A stretch of DNA of 64,000 nucleotides from Sweltsa coloradensis. Taxonomy: Eukaryota; Arthropoda; Insecta; Plecoptera; Chloroperlidae. The DNA lies in contig JAMZAV010001731.1 of the NCBI GenBank assembly GCA_024449915.1, positions 1 to 64,000 of the forward strand. Reading direction: 5' to 3'. Positions within the stretch are counted from its first letter, which is position 1, and the number at the start of each line of letters is the position of its first letter. The notes under the pieces are model-generated. The model was given only the letters and a program-made list of their open reading frames with translations, had not been told where the DNA came from and made no database searches. Shown in pieces: positions 54,370 to 64,000 of the stretch. A program made the position numbers and the translations under genes.

Positions 54370-54470
54370 ATAAACCGACGCCTGGAGCGCGGGATTCGAA
54401 CCCGGACCCTGAGGTTGCACGCGGACGCGTCACAGTCACCGAGAGGACGGCTTCAGTCAGGATTGCTGTA
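54370..54470 (-). repeat. tRNA-like SINE head with CTTCAGTCAGGATTGCTG trailer
   Basis: Read on the minus strand, a B-box-like GGGTTCGAATCCCGCGC follows GCAACCTCAGGGTCC. The CTTCAGTCAGxATTGCTG words recur at 51720, 52630, 53868 and 54448. Confidence 0.45.
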
Positions 54471-54732
54471 GTCTGGGATCGCACAGCAACCTCCGGAGTC
54501 CGGACTCGAGTGTGTACAAGGATGAAGACTAGTACTAGACACCTCTAACGGTCGCAGCTGCTAGACTTGAACTTTTTAGAAATACTATTACTCCCAACAA
54601 ATATTTTTTACCACATAACCGAATTATCCTGAAATTGGCGAAAGTTGGCGTTTTGGGGATTTTCTCAAATCGGCTTTAACCTGCTTATTTTTTGTTCCAC
54701 ATATAGATACTAGAGCATCGTACCAATCTAAA

Positions 54733-55062
54733 ATGGCCCTTCACAACATCGTGTCACGAAACTGTTACAAAATACACTACGCAACAATATGCCTTCCAAG
54801 GTCACACACACTCTTTCTTGTCAATCAGCATGTTTTGACTGAACCACTGGTCCAAATTACAAAACAAAACATAGCGGATTTACAGAAAAGGCTGCTGAGT
54901 ACGTCAATAACGACCAATAAGACAGGGTCTTATAGAATCCGACCCCACCCCACCGAGTCTAGTCTTGCACAGTTGCACTGGGCAAATTTCGGATGGCGAG
55001 ACAATGCACTGTATAGAACCTCCGAAAGCGCGCGTCTCCACACAGTAACAAGCTGGTGTTAA
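54733..55062 (+). other. Unassigned 109-codon frame
   Basis: A frame opens with MALHNIVSRNCYKIHYATIC and contains ITKQNIADLQKRLLS, later WANFGWRDNALYR. It is not low-complexity, but no domain, upstream splice site or second copy supports it. It may be chance. Confidence 0.2.
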
Positions 55063-55234
55063 ATCTAGGAGGGTATAGGGTGGCTGAGTGAATTACATCA
55101 AACCATACTTTATTCAGACTCATATATTATAGTGAATTGGTAAAAACTTATTATGTACATTATCAGGAAATCCCAAAATGGCAACTGTATGCTGTGAATG
55201 AAGAAAGATTTATAAAACTTCCTGACTAAAAACT

Positions 55235-55300
55235 AAGTGGATTGGAACCCACGTCCGTAATAGAGGTACCCGGTTACCGCCGTACCGGCATATTATGTAA
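55235..55300 (-). repeat. tRNA-like trace
   Basis: Read on the minus strand, a B-box-like GGGTTCCAATCC stands after TACGGCGGTAACCGGG. Confidence 0.35.
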
Positions 55301-55379
55301 AATACGTTGCTGAAAGACCAGGTGTTGTCCCCACTCTCTCCACCCCTAACCCCCCACTGTTGACAGCAGTAATTGTCGT

Positions 55380-55535
55380 ACAAATTCTCCCCGCTTGAGA
55401 TTCACCACGATTCATCACGATCGAAATAAGACTGGTAAAAAGCAAACAAACAAAGAAACAAACACAGAAAAAATAGCAATCGAGCTTTCTTCTACAGTTT
55501 GTGAAATTGAGTCTTCGCTTCTCTCGTTACGCACT
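55380..55535 (+). repeat. Dispersed repeat family A, partial copy 4
   Basis: AAACAAACAAAGAAACAAAC, ATCGAGCT and GTGAAATTGAGTCTTCGCTT follow the 3' order of family A, with larger differences. Confidence 0.5.
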
Positions 55536-55549
55536 TTCCATGGAGTGGA

Positions 55550-55551
<2 letters not shown>

Positions 55552-55643
<92 letters not shown>

Positions 55644-55707
55644 AATCTATCTATCAATCAATCAATCAATCAATCAATCTATCTATCTTGTTAAGTCCAC
55701 TAAGGGG

Positions 55708-55754
<47 letters not shown>

Positions 55755-55757
55755 GAC
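55552..55757. repeat. Compound tetranucleotide microsatellite
   Basis: A (CTGT)n run gives way to (CTAT)n at 55604 and to (CAAT)n from about 55655, with a second (CAAT)n run at 55707-55755. Every frame across it is open, so the frames at 55395-55776 are artefacts. Confidence 0.95.
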
Positions 55758-55759
55758 TG

Positions 55760-56700
55760 TCCTCCCTCCAATATGAAATACGTAATCGGCAGAGGAGCAA
55801 CGATTACTGGTTTCCCAAGAAACATAAAGAGTTATTCTAAATATTTGAAAACTCGGACATTTCGCGTATTTACATACAAACAACACAACAACTGTATTAC
55901 AGTGAATTCCGGCCGGTTAGACGCTATTTGACTCTTTTTGTGGCGTCCCTCCAGAGCTCAGTGCGTCCCTCGCGAAGACGCGAACCATGCCTGAAGCAAT
56001 GCGCCTTTCTCTGTTTTTTCGATGTATTGTGAATGTGTTCAACGTGGAAATATACTTAATATAGTGAGTTGTTATTGTGAATAGAAGTAGCCTATGTCGC
56101 CTGTGAATAGAAGTAGCCTATGTCGCCTTCGTTTGTGAGGTTTTTTTGATGAAATCAGTTCTTATTTAGCCACAATTCAGGTGTTGGAGACAAAGACTTT
56201 TGCCTTCGCATGTCGACATTGTTTCTACATAGCCATCTTGGCTTGAGTTCCGAATGGAGACTTTTTGCGTTGGGTTTTATATTAACGTGAGCAGTAAAAT
56301 GCTAGGCTAAACCTAGGCCTATGTGATAGGTTGACTGACAGTATGTTATTATTACGGTGCTATAAATATAGACAGGCTTAGATCCTAGGCCTACTAAGTA
56401 TTGTAGAAGATGATTGATTTAAATAGTTTTACACGTGTGTGAGAAAGGTCTCGTCCTAGCTATGTAGGCTAGGCCTAGCCCTAGGCCTAGGGCCTACTAG
56501 CTGGCAACTGATGCACGCCCCCTAGCTATGAAGTTTTCGAGGACTTCGTTTAAAAACGGACGTTAAAGTTTTAGAATTTCCCGTGTTAAAATTAGGTAAG
56601 AATTTAGCTAGCCTTGGGGGGCTAGGCCTAGGATTATTTGGGCCGATGAAAAAAACAGTGGTTCGGCTATGAAATCCCGTTTTATCGTGTTTTTTATTGC
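55760..56700. other. Non-coding stretch with a 26-bp direct duplication
   Basis: GTGAATAGAAGTAGCCTATG plus six more bases occurs twice in tandem at 56076-56127. TAGGCCTA-type words are very dense from 56300 to 56740. No domain is seen. Confidence 0.45.
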
Positions 56701-56739
56701 CGTATTATTGTAGGCTGGGGCCTAGGGCCTACATCGACT

Positions 56740-58048
56740 TGGGTCCCGGCAACTGGAAACCGGAACCTATGTCGGGGATCACGGACATCTACTTTCGTTC
56801 ACTCCCCAAGATGGCGGCCTTGTGACAAATCTAATTCATGCCCGTGAAATATTTTTTTGTAATATTAAGTTCAGTTTAGATTACAACTGAGATGAACATC
56901 TGAAAAATACCAAAATAGTGTGTGAACAAACAAGACGTGTGCTTCAGCAAATAAATTGATAGTAAACAGTTTCTTTCTTGACTCTTTTTTTCCGTATCCG
57001 GTTTACAACAACACGTGACACGAATCAACCAATGAATGGTCGTCATACAGACTTATTCAGAGCCGCAGCAAGATGGTAGTGACGCTTACCTTTGTTTCTA
57101 GCGGAATTATAATCGAAATTATGCAGTTTTAAGTATAATTGTGAAGTGATCTGTTGGTGTGAAGTGCAATGGTTTATGCTGCATCGTTTATACGTTTACT
57201 ACATGGAAATCGGTTGAATTTTAGACACATTATGGTGTTAAAACAAAATAACCACCACGTGCTTGTGTTTTTGACGCCTAATTTTATTTTCTCCTAAAAC
57301 GTTTCGTTCATATTTGAGTCTGAGACATCGGGTCAAAGATGTTAATGAAGTAATTTAGTTATACGACTTGATAACCGTGTTTTTAAGCCGTGGAAGTGAT
57401 GTTATTACTATTATTATTATAGTGAAGTTATTCATTTTTCATATCTAGTAAAATTTATTTTTTATTTCCACAAACTTATTAAAAATGGCGGTTCCCAAGC
57501 AAATCGTTCCCGTGTGTTGTTGTCACAAAGAAGTGTCTCGTGTGTGTGTGTGTGTGTGTGTGATAATTTTCAAATTAGTGATAAAACTATCAAACTGAAA
57601 TCATACTTTGTTGTATGGGGTGTGCTTTCGTTTGTTTTATATATCCTCAAACGTATTTTAATAAGCTAGGCCTAGGCCAAATAAAGAGAAACATAGTGGG
57701 GGATAAGAAGTTGACTGGTTTAAAAAAATCGCTGAAGCTGCTGCCCAAGGTGTATCCAGACTAGGGGGAGAGGGGGATTGAGAGATTGAGAGAATTGAGA
57801 ACATTGAGCGACATGGAGACGAGAGCAATGAGAGAGCAAGAAGAGGCCTATGGAAGAGTGGAAATGAAGGAGAAAATGGGAGATGAAGGAGGAACCTGCC
57901 ACCGACTATTAGTCAACAGCAGTGGAGAAGATACAATACAATCAGTGATTATCAAGCAGAGCCGCAATAACCACAGAACATCTGTTACCGGTACCTCCCT
58001 GTACCATGATTGCTGTTAGAGGGTCGCTGCAACAAGGAAACTTAGAAG
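56740..58048 (+). promoter_or_regulatory. Possible promoter and non-coding first exon, plus strand
   Basis: AAGATGGCGGCC at 56811 matches the YY1-type element common near animal transcription starts. Related AAGATGGTAG and AAAATGGCGG words stand at 57072 and 57483. A GT dinucleotide run lies at 57538-57562. A frame of 77 codons (57786-58019) stops 29 bases before a consensus donor AGAAG/GTAAGA (GT at 58049-58050). No downstream exon was recognised in the remaining 6 kb, so this could be a 5'-untranslated exon or chance. Confidence 0.28.
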
Positions 58049-58050
58049 GT

Positions 58051-60290
58051 AAGATTATTTCATCACTGAATGTATTGTTAGTTTATGTTTAGGATTAGGT
58101 TTAAGTAGGGGTTTTAAAAGACAGGCCCATAATAAAATTTAAAGTTTCAGTAGACCTAGGCTAGGCATATCATGCAGCATTTTCAAATCAGAAATGCTTC
58201 AAGCTGAAAAGAAAACAGTTGAAATAGTTTGTTTATTTGTCAATAAATACAATGAGTTTGGTAGGCCCTACATATCTATCAGGGGCAGGTGATAGGCCTA
58301 GCCTAGAATGATTAAATGGTATTAATTTAATTTACCATAGGCCTATGATTAGGCCTACCAAAATTGAACTCTAAACTGGAAATAATTCAATTCAAATGCC
58401 GTTATATTATTAGCAATTGCAAAAGCATTTGCTACTTAACTTAAAAATAACATAGTTCATGTACAAGGCCTATACAAATATCTAATATAATGCTAATAAC
58501 ATTGATTACAATTTCCAGCACAAAGACAAATTATTAATATAATTATTTAGAGAAAATAATATTGATAATGATACCTAGACCTAGTAACATTGACGGCTAA
58601 AGTATAGTAAAATCAAATTGCGTTTCACTGCTGCAGTAGGCTATTTTCGTTTTGTTTAAGAATTCATTTATACTAGAGGCCTACCGGTATGCCTAGAAAG
58701 GGTTTACTTTATAATGAGGTAGGGCCTAATCTTTTAGTCGATTTTTGAATGTATTTAGCTTTTTTGATGTCAATAAGTTTGCTGGTAAGAGTAGGCATAA
58801 TACATTTTTATTTCGATTTAGAGAGTTAAAGTCTTTTTAGTGTTCTTAATAAGTGTGACAGTTGCATAGGCCTATACATGTATCTGCTGTGGTCTACAGC
58901 TACAGGCCTACAGCTACATGGTCAATATTTTTAGTTGCATTAAGATGGGTTTACTGGAGGTTCTTGGATTAGCATTAACTGTAATATGGTATGGTTATTG
59001 CTTGGTTTTGTATCTTGAAAAAATGCTGTCTTAATGAGATGTTGTGCACAAGCCAACTTTTCTTAAATTTTATCATAATTCACAACTATTTTCCTGCTTT
59101 CCTTATTGTTTCTTGAATTCATTATTTTGATGGGCCTACATTTGCTTAAATGTATTGGATTTATATAACAGGAAGAGGGAGGAACAATGTAGGTGGGGGT
59201 ACAATGTTAAAATTAAAATTTCAAACAAAATGGCACAAAATCTAAAAAATCAAAACTGCCATCATGAGTGACAACATGAACTACATATTATCTTCAACCA
59301 AGTTTTCATGACTGTAGATCACTTGTTTGTATGCTTGCTAGGAAAGGAAATATCACTTTTTGACTTTCTAAAGTAGCAAAACTGAATCTTGAAATATTTG
59401 TTATCAACAGAAATGGTTAAGGCAAAAGTGCTTACTGCTTACAACAATTTATACTAAATTTTTACTAGATTACTCTAATAACTGAAATAATTTTTTTTAA
59501 CTTTAACATATTTGACCACAAGGGCAAGGCCAAGTAATGGTCCATACCATGTGCTTGTGGGAACCATACATATTATTTCTGAATGGGAACAATGTTATGT
59601 TGAAATAATGTTAATTTTTTCATTCTTTTACAATTGTTGTAGGCCTACTAATGTTGTGGGGATAAAATCTAACAACTAGAAGTAAGCCTACTCTTCTTTT
59701 GCTAAGTATGGCCTAGACCTAAAATATTTGGCCCGATAAATTTATTAGCTTTCACTTCCTTTCTCAAGTAGGGCCTAACTTGTCTTCGCTTATAAGTTTT
59801 ATCTATGGATCTCTTATTGGTAGGCCTACACTATATTTTAAATGAGTAAGTTATGTAGGCCTATCAAACAATGAAGGCCCTACATATTAATAATAATCAC
59901 AAACAACTTAGACCTAATTCATTTTCTCAATAGATCATTTATAATAAAAGCAATTGGGAGCATAGGGGTAATAGTGTTGTAAATACAAAGGTTTACTTTT
60001 GAATTTTTGTAACTTTTAATTGACAAGACATAAAATGTATATGGCTACATCAATTTTACATAAATGTTTACTATTAAATAAAACAATTGTCCGCCTACTC
60101 CAAATATCATATTTGTCCTAATGTTTTAAAAAGATTACATGTCTGCTGACACCTAAAGTCTAAAAAGATCAGACTGACTAGCCACAAAGTGGGTATAGTC
60201 CACAAGATAAAAACATTTTAACCACATGTGGATGCTTTTTATGAACACAAAAATGCAAAATATTTTGTGTAAACTTCTGTCATTACTCAG
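58051..60290. other. AT-rich, intron-like stretch without recognised genes
   Basis: TAGGCCTA words are frequent. No domains, paired ends or tRNA-like boxes were found over more than 2 kb. Confidence 0.4.
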
Positions 60291-61921
60291 TGGCGCAATT
60301 ACGGAGGGCGAGGGGGGGCGAACACCCCCCTAAATTTGATCAGAGGGGGGGGGGGGGCACAACTTTTATTTGACATTGTAAGATATTAAGTAAGATACTG
60401 TTTCAGGTATATACAATTTTTCTTGTTTTCTTATTTTGCAATTTTGTCATTCATCTTTTAAATAGGGTAGTGTGGTAGATAGTCAAGTGTGGTATATATG
60501 AGACACAAAAGTAAACTTTCATGTGTAGGCCTACAAGCTACATTTTACACCTAGTTCAATGACAGGTGATGTCACAATCTTAAGCTCCCCTATCTGAATG
60601 AATTGGTGACATTACATTTTAAATAATATTAATTTAACTATAAAATAACAATTAAAAACACTGTTTTATTTTTTTCTTGCATTGTGGACAAAAATGGGAC
60701 GTTGTGTTTAAATATGAGACAATCCATTTGTCCATTTCTAGGCTAACATAGAAGTTCTAGAGAGATAGAATGGTAAAAAGGAAAAAACCATACAAAGTAG
60801 GTACCGGTACTTTTAAAATTTTTGGCTACGAGGTAAATTGACCGTTTTATTGACACTACATTATTATGGTTGAAGTGTAACATACAATTTGGTACTTTAG
60901 GGCTAGGATTTTAGAAAGATTATCGTTATCGAACTTGTATTTAAGTACATGGTGGGCCGCTTGATAGGTGGATCCTAACATACATATTAGGCCTTGCTAA
61001 GCACGAGTAGGCCTTTGTTTGCAAGAAGCAGCTTTTCTCTACAAATTCTTATTGACACTTGTATTTTAACAGTTCAGGAACTTCACCAACAAGTCTACCA
61101 TTTTTTGGAGTTGGTGGCTTTATAACTTACATACCGGTAATGTCTTCAAGTGGGTACCACCAAACATCCGTTTTCTCTCCCCACTTCCAGCAATTGGGTT
61201 CTGACATAGTCATGACACTTGCATAAGCATAACCCAAGTACAAAACCAGGGAATATTTTCCTCATCACTTAATATTTTTTTAGGCCCACTATTTTTTAAA
61301 AAGTATTTCTATTTTTATTAGGCCTAATTTTGCCAACTAATGTGTCCGGGTGAAGGCGGGAAAATGGCAGTAGGAGCACTAGTAGGCCTATCTATGAGTA
61401 GGAGTGTCACATATTTGTCCAAATGAGTGTCATTTTTACCACCCAACGTTGGTTAGAGTTTACTATTTAATTATGCTAGAGGGCAGCACAGCATTGTGAC
61501 GAAAATTACCATTGTAGGCTACCATCAAGCATGTTTCTAAAAAAGTTTCAGTCAATGACTTCAGACTTCAGTCAATGACAGTGTTTTTTAAAAATCTAAT
61601 TTGTAATAACAATAAATGAAATCCTAAAGTGGATGCTTATTTCATATTATGCAAAAAAAATTTGAAGTTCATTAACAGGTATTGGTTGCCAGAATCAGTC
61701 AATTAGGCTTTTATAAATTCCCACCGTCTCATTTTTACCCACTTTTTGGTGTGTCTCATATTTACCACACTTGAGTGACTTGACCCTAAAGTTTTTGTCA
61801 CAAAAAACTCGTAGGTAAAAATACTCTTATCACACTCATAGAATCGAAAAAAATTCCGGGCTTAGTGTACCTACCCTGGAAAGAGCGTATATCCACAAAC
61901 GATTTTTGGATGACACCACTG
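60291..61921. mobile_element. hAT-like repeat (CAGTGGCG ends), split by a TA element
   Basis: The left end CAGTGGCGCAATTACGG is followed by a G/C-rich block and CACAACTTTTATTTGA, as at 62366. The right end TTTTTGGATGACACCACTG is shared with 40720. The outer bases are weakly inverted. No clear 8-bp duplication is seen, so the pairing of the two ends is an inference. Confidence 0.42.
60465..61786. mobile_element. TA-flanked inverted-repeat element, 1322 bp
   Basis: TA stands at 60463-60464 and 61787-61788. The left end GGGTAGTGTGGTAGATAGTC and the right end (complement GGGTCAAGTCACTCAAGTG) begin alike. Then TCAAGTGTGGTAxATATGAG and GACACA match on both sides. Further TGGGAC...TATGAGACA and CATTTTTACCACCC words inside look like binding-site copies. 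No transposase frame survives. Confidence 0.65.
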
Positions 61922-62365
61922 ACTGTACACACACAATATCGCTCTCACTATTTGTGCTAACCATTGATCTTAGGAGGTTACAATAATGTTCGCCCCCCTG
62001 AAGAATAAGGGCTGGGCTAGTTAAGCCACTAATACGTGTGCCGTGCGTTATCATTCTGGTCCTTAGAGCGACTGAGCGAGCCGGGCGAGATTCGAGTAGT
62101 CTTGCGTACGGTGGCACGAATGTATCGTCCTGTGGTTCCAACATTTGCCACCATGCCACCTGGTATCCACAGCGCTAGCTGACGGCAGCCGCTTTACACA
62201 GCACGTGCTCGGGTAGTTCCTTCATATTCCGCAAGGAAGAGACACTGTGTAGTGTACGCCTGCCGCCGAACACATATAACCCGCGAGGGTCACTCGGAAG
62301 GAGACTGGGGGCCAGCCAGCTTTTATCACACCCTATGCCTCGATAGCCACCTGCAATTTCTGTCC

Positions 62366-62501
62366 CAGTGGCGTAACTACGGGGGATTGACCGCCCCCCA
62401 AAAATGGTCAGAGGGTTTGGGGGGAAGGGGGATGGCACAACTTTTATTTGATGTGAGAAATTAATTGAAATATTGTACCGCCTCCATTGGATCCGCCACT
62501 G
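62366..62501. mobile_element. Short hAT-like MITE, 136 bp
   Basis: The ends CAGTGGCGTAACTACGG and TTGGATCCGCCACTG are inverted over their outer 8 bases. It has CCCCCCAAAAATGGTCAGAG and ACAACTTTTATTTGATG in common with 60291-60375. The flanking 8 bases match only partly (TTTCTGTC against TTTCTATA). Confidence 0.55.
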
Positions 62502-62693
62502 TTTCTATACTCAATATAGACACCAGCAGCAGACCCCCAAATCAGGCCTCCAGCTTGAGAACCCTCCCCCCCCCCTTCCCCTCTGACCATTCGTCAAGTA
62601 AACAGAACAGTAACTTGATGTGTGAAACTGAAACAGATGGAATGAGTCATGTGTGACCTTGGCCGGGTGAGAAATAATGCCTTGGGTTTTACC

Positions 62694-62804
62694 CTGTCCC
62701 TGTGCTGCACGATGGCGAAGTTCTTCTACGCACAGTTGCACGTGTCTCTTATTCGATGGACTTTCATGTCGATACTCCAAGTCCAGTGTTCTGTGGTTTT
62801 ACTG
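62694..62804 (-). CDS. Candidate spliced exon, minus strand (weak)
   Basis: The acceptor is strong (CCTTATTGTTTTTCTACAG), with a second CACAG 11 bases on. The donor is good (GGACAG then GGTAAAACC). The open frame needs the second acceptor and reads TLDLEYRHESPSNKRHVQLC then VEELRHRAAQGQ. The composition is charged and protein-like. No family is recognised. Its phases do not join directly to 50953. Confidence 0.24.
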
Positions 62805-63529
62805 TAGAAAAACAATAAGGTTTGAAGGAAGTATAGGAAATTAATAGAAGGAGATATTTTCGATGATGTGAGTGAGGGAGTTCAGTCGTAAAGTAAAGAT
62901 GATAAGAACACTAACCAGTAACTCAGTTAAGTCAATGACCTGTAGTAAATCTGTCAGTAGCACGATTGATTAATTATAATAACATTAAAAACAGGGCTAG
63001 AATTTTTTCGTTTGGCAATACAAATTGGTACAAAATACCGAAAAATCGAAAAAAATTCGCAGGAAAAACAATTACCATTTTTTTCTCTCTCAATCAACCT
63101 TTAGAAAACAAGTTGAAAATTAATGTCACAAAAACTCAACTACCTACCGGTACGTTAAATGGTGTGCTTCTGCTTGGGCGAATTGAAGTTTGAAATTATT
63201 TTGAAGAGGCAATATTTGCCGTGTGCCCGATCAGAAAAATTTGGAAATAAAATAGTTTTGATTTTCTAATAGCGCCAGGTTTCAAAGCCATTCACTATAT
63301 TTTGACTTGGAAGCATATTTGGAAAAATAGAAGAACGCGGTCGAATAGCCTACTAGAACAATTAAAGATTATCGAATTTCTTTGTTAAGAGATCAATTAC
63401 AATTTAAAGTCAATGCAAAAGCCAATTACAATTGCAAAATCAAATACAAAAAGTTGATTTATCTAATAGTTCCAAATAGAGTACAATAACATTAGGTAAA
63501 CCATTGATGGTGTCTGCGCCTACAGATTT
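62805..63529. other. AT-rich stretch without recognised genes
   Basis: No domain or repeat partner was found. Confidence 0.35.
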
Positions 63530-63645
63530 GGCTTGATTCTGGTCGACTTTAAATTTAATGTCCCCCACTGGAAATCAGTTATGTGACTGAATGGGTAGGC
63601 TCTAAATACGAATTTATTTATTAATTTATTATTTATTTATGGCAT
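63530..63645 (+). repeat. Repeat shared with 47940-48085
   Basis: CCCCCACTGGAAATCAGTTA and GGCTCTAAATACGAATTTATT follow the order seen at 48010-48060. Confidence 0.5.
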
Positions 63646-63734
63646 TAGAATTAAATTCTTCTAAATTCGAATCTTCATCAAAGTACTCGTCTAAATAACA
63701 CCTTGATTTTTCCCTCAAATATTCTGTTACGTGT

Positions 63735-64000
63735 GAGGCTCAGTAGCGGATCTAGGACATCATGGACGGGGGGGGGGGGGGGGGGGATTCGCGCGTTCAT
63801 GTACATCCGTGGGAAAGGCACGGGGGTTATGGGGAGACATTAATTGCGTCGCAGTCGTAAATTTCGGAAAATCAGGTTTTTAGTGCATTTGGTGCGTTTT
63901 AGAAAAAAAAGTGGTGGGCTGAATGCAATACCGAAACAAAGTAGTTTGTGTGCGTCAATTTGGTTTGTCTTCATGTCGATTAGTATTAGTTTAGTATTAG
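63735..64000 (+). repeat. G-rich hairpin repeat family H, copy 3 (runs to or past window end)
   Basis: It starts near AGCGGATCTAGGAC, followed by a run of about 19 G. AATTGCGTCGCAGTCG, ATCAGGTTTTTAGTGCA and GGGCTGAATGCAATACCG then match copies 1 and 2. Confidence 0.6.

Noticed and set aside
55552..55757. CRISPR-like array
   Set aside because: The repeats are adjacent tetranucleotides without spacers, in an animal genome.
55395..55776. Two plus-strand proteins with Leu-Ser and Asn-Gln repeats
   Set aside because: They are translations of tetranucleotide repeats, which are open in every frame.

Overview
This is a piece of an animal nuclear genome: AT-rich, intron-scale spacing, no operons, no ribosome-binding sites, and almost wholly built from transposable elements and their ruins. 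Copia, Penelope, RTE and CR1/L2/Jockey-group retrotransposons occur together with hAT-, piggyBac- and TA-target MITEs and tRNA-derived SINEs, in a background rich in TAGGCCTA words. That combination suits a marine invertebrate or basal deuterostome, but the species cannot be read from the window. No rRNA, CRISPR array, prokaryotic gene or convincing functional tRNA gene was seen.

Layout. 1-8.3 kb: three copies of unclassified or hAT-type repeats (two hAT MITEs with perfect 8-bp target duplications at 1470-2254 and 4168-4878), a foldback element (3100-4042), and a tandem duplication of a SINE plus palindromic MITE (7378-8139). 8.3-21.2 kb: a four-layer nest. A minus-strand LINE (endonuclease about 20.75-21.2 kb and 18.8-19.0 kb, linker 18.1-18.8 kb, RT 9.7-11.0 kb) is split by a decayed plus-strand LINE (about 11.0-18.1 kb, with an SGNH-esterase ORF1), which is itself split by an 838-bp MITE. 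The endonuclease of the minus-strand LINE is also split by a 5'-truncated RTE element fused to a tRNA-like sequence. 22.9-32.5 kb: SINE, small MITEs and repeat copies, with one island (29517-29683, minus) that looks like a spliced exon.

33.1-42.3 kb: a Penelope-like element with a GIY-YIG endonuclease, split by about 7.2 kb that contains a complete Copia element (34224-39835; 249-bp LTRs that read as identical; 5-bp duplication ATGCT). The Copia gag is interrupted by a second copy of the 840-bp MITE, and its pol frame is broken at seven A/T runs. 42.8-43.5 kb: a piggyBac deletion derivative with TTAA flanks. 43.5-51 kb: a set of GC-richer islands on the minus strand with splice-like borders and compatible phases, the best candidate for a host gene, with a TTAA foldback element and a tandem array with a MITE between them. 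51.7-55.8 kb: clustered tRNA-like SINE heads, G-rich hairpin elements, a long palindrome and compound microsatellites. 56-58 kb: a promoter-like region with AAGATGGCGGC words and a splice donor. 60.3-64 kb: CAGTGGCG-type (hAT-like) repeats, one of them split by a TA-flanked element.

The parts do not work together as a pathway. They record successive insertions, and several layers can be ordered by which element interrupts which.
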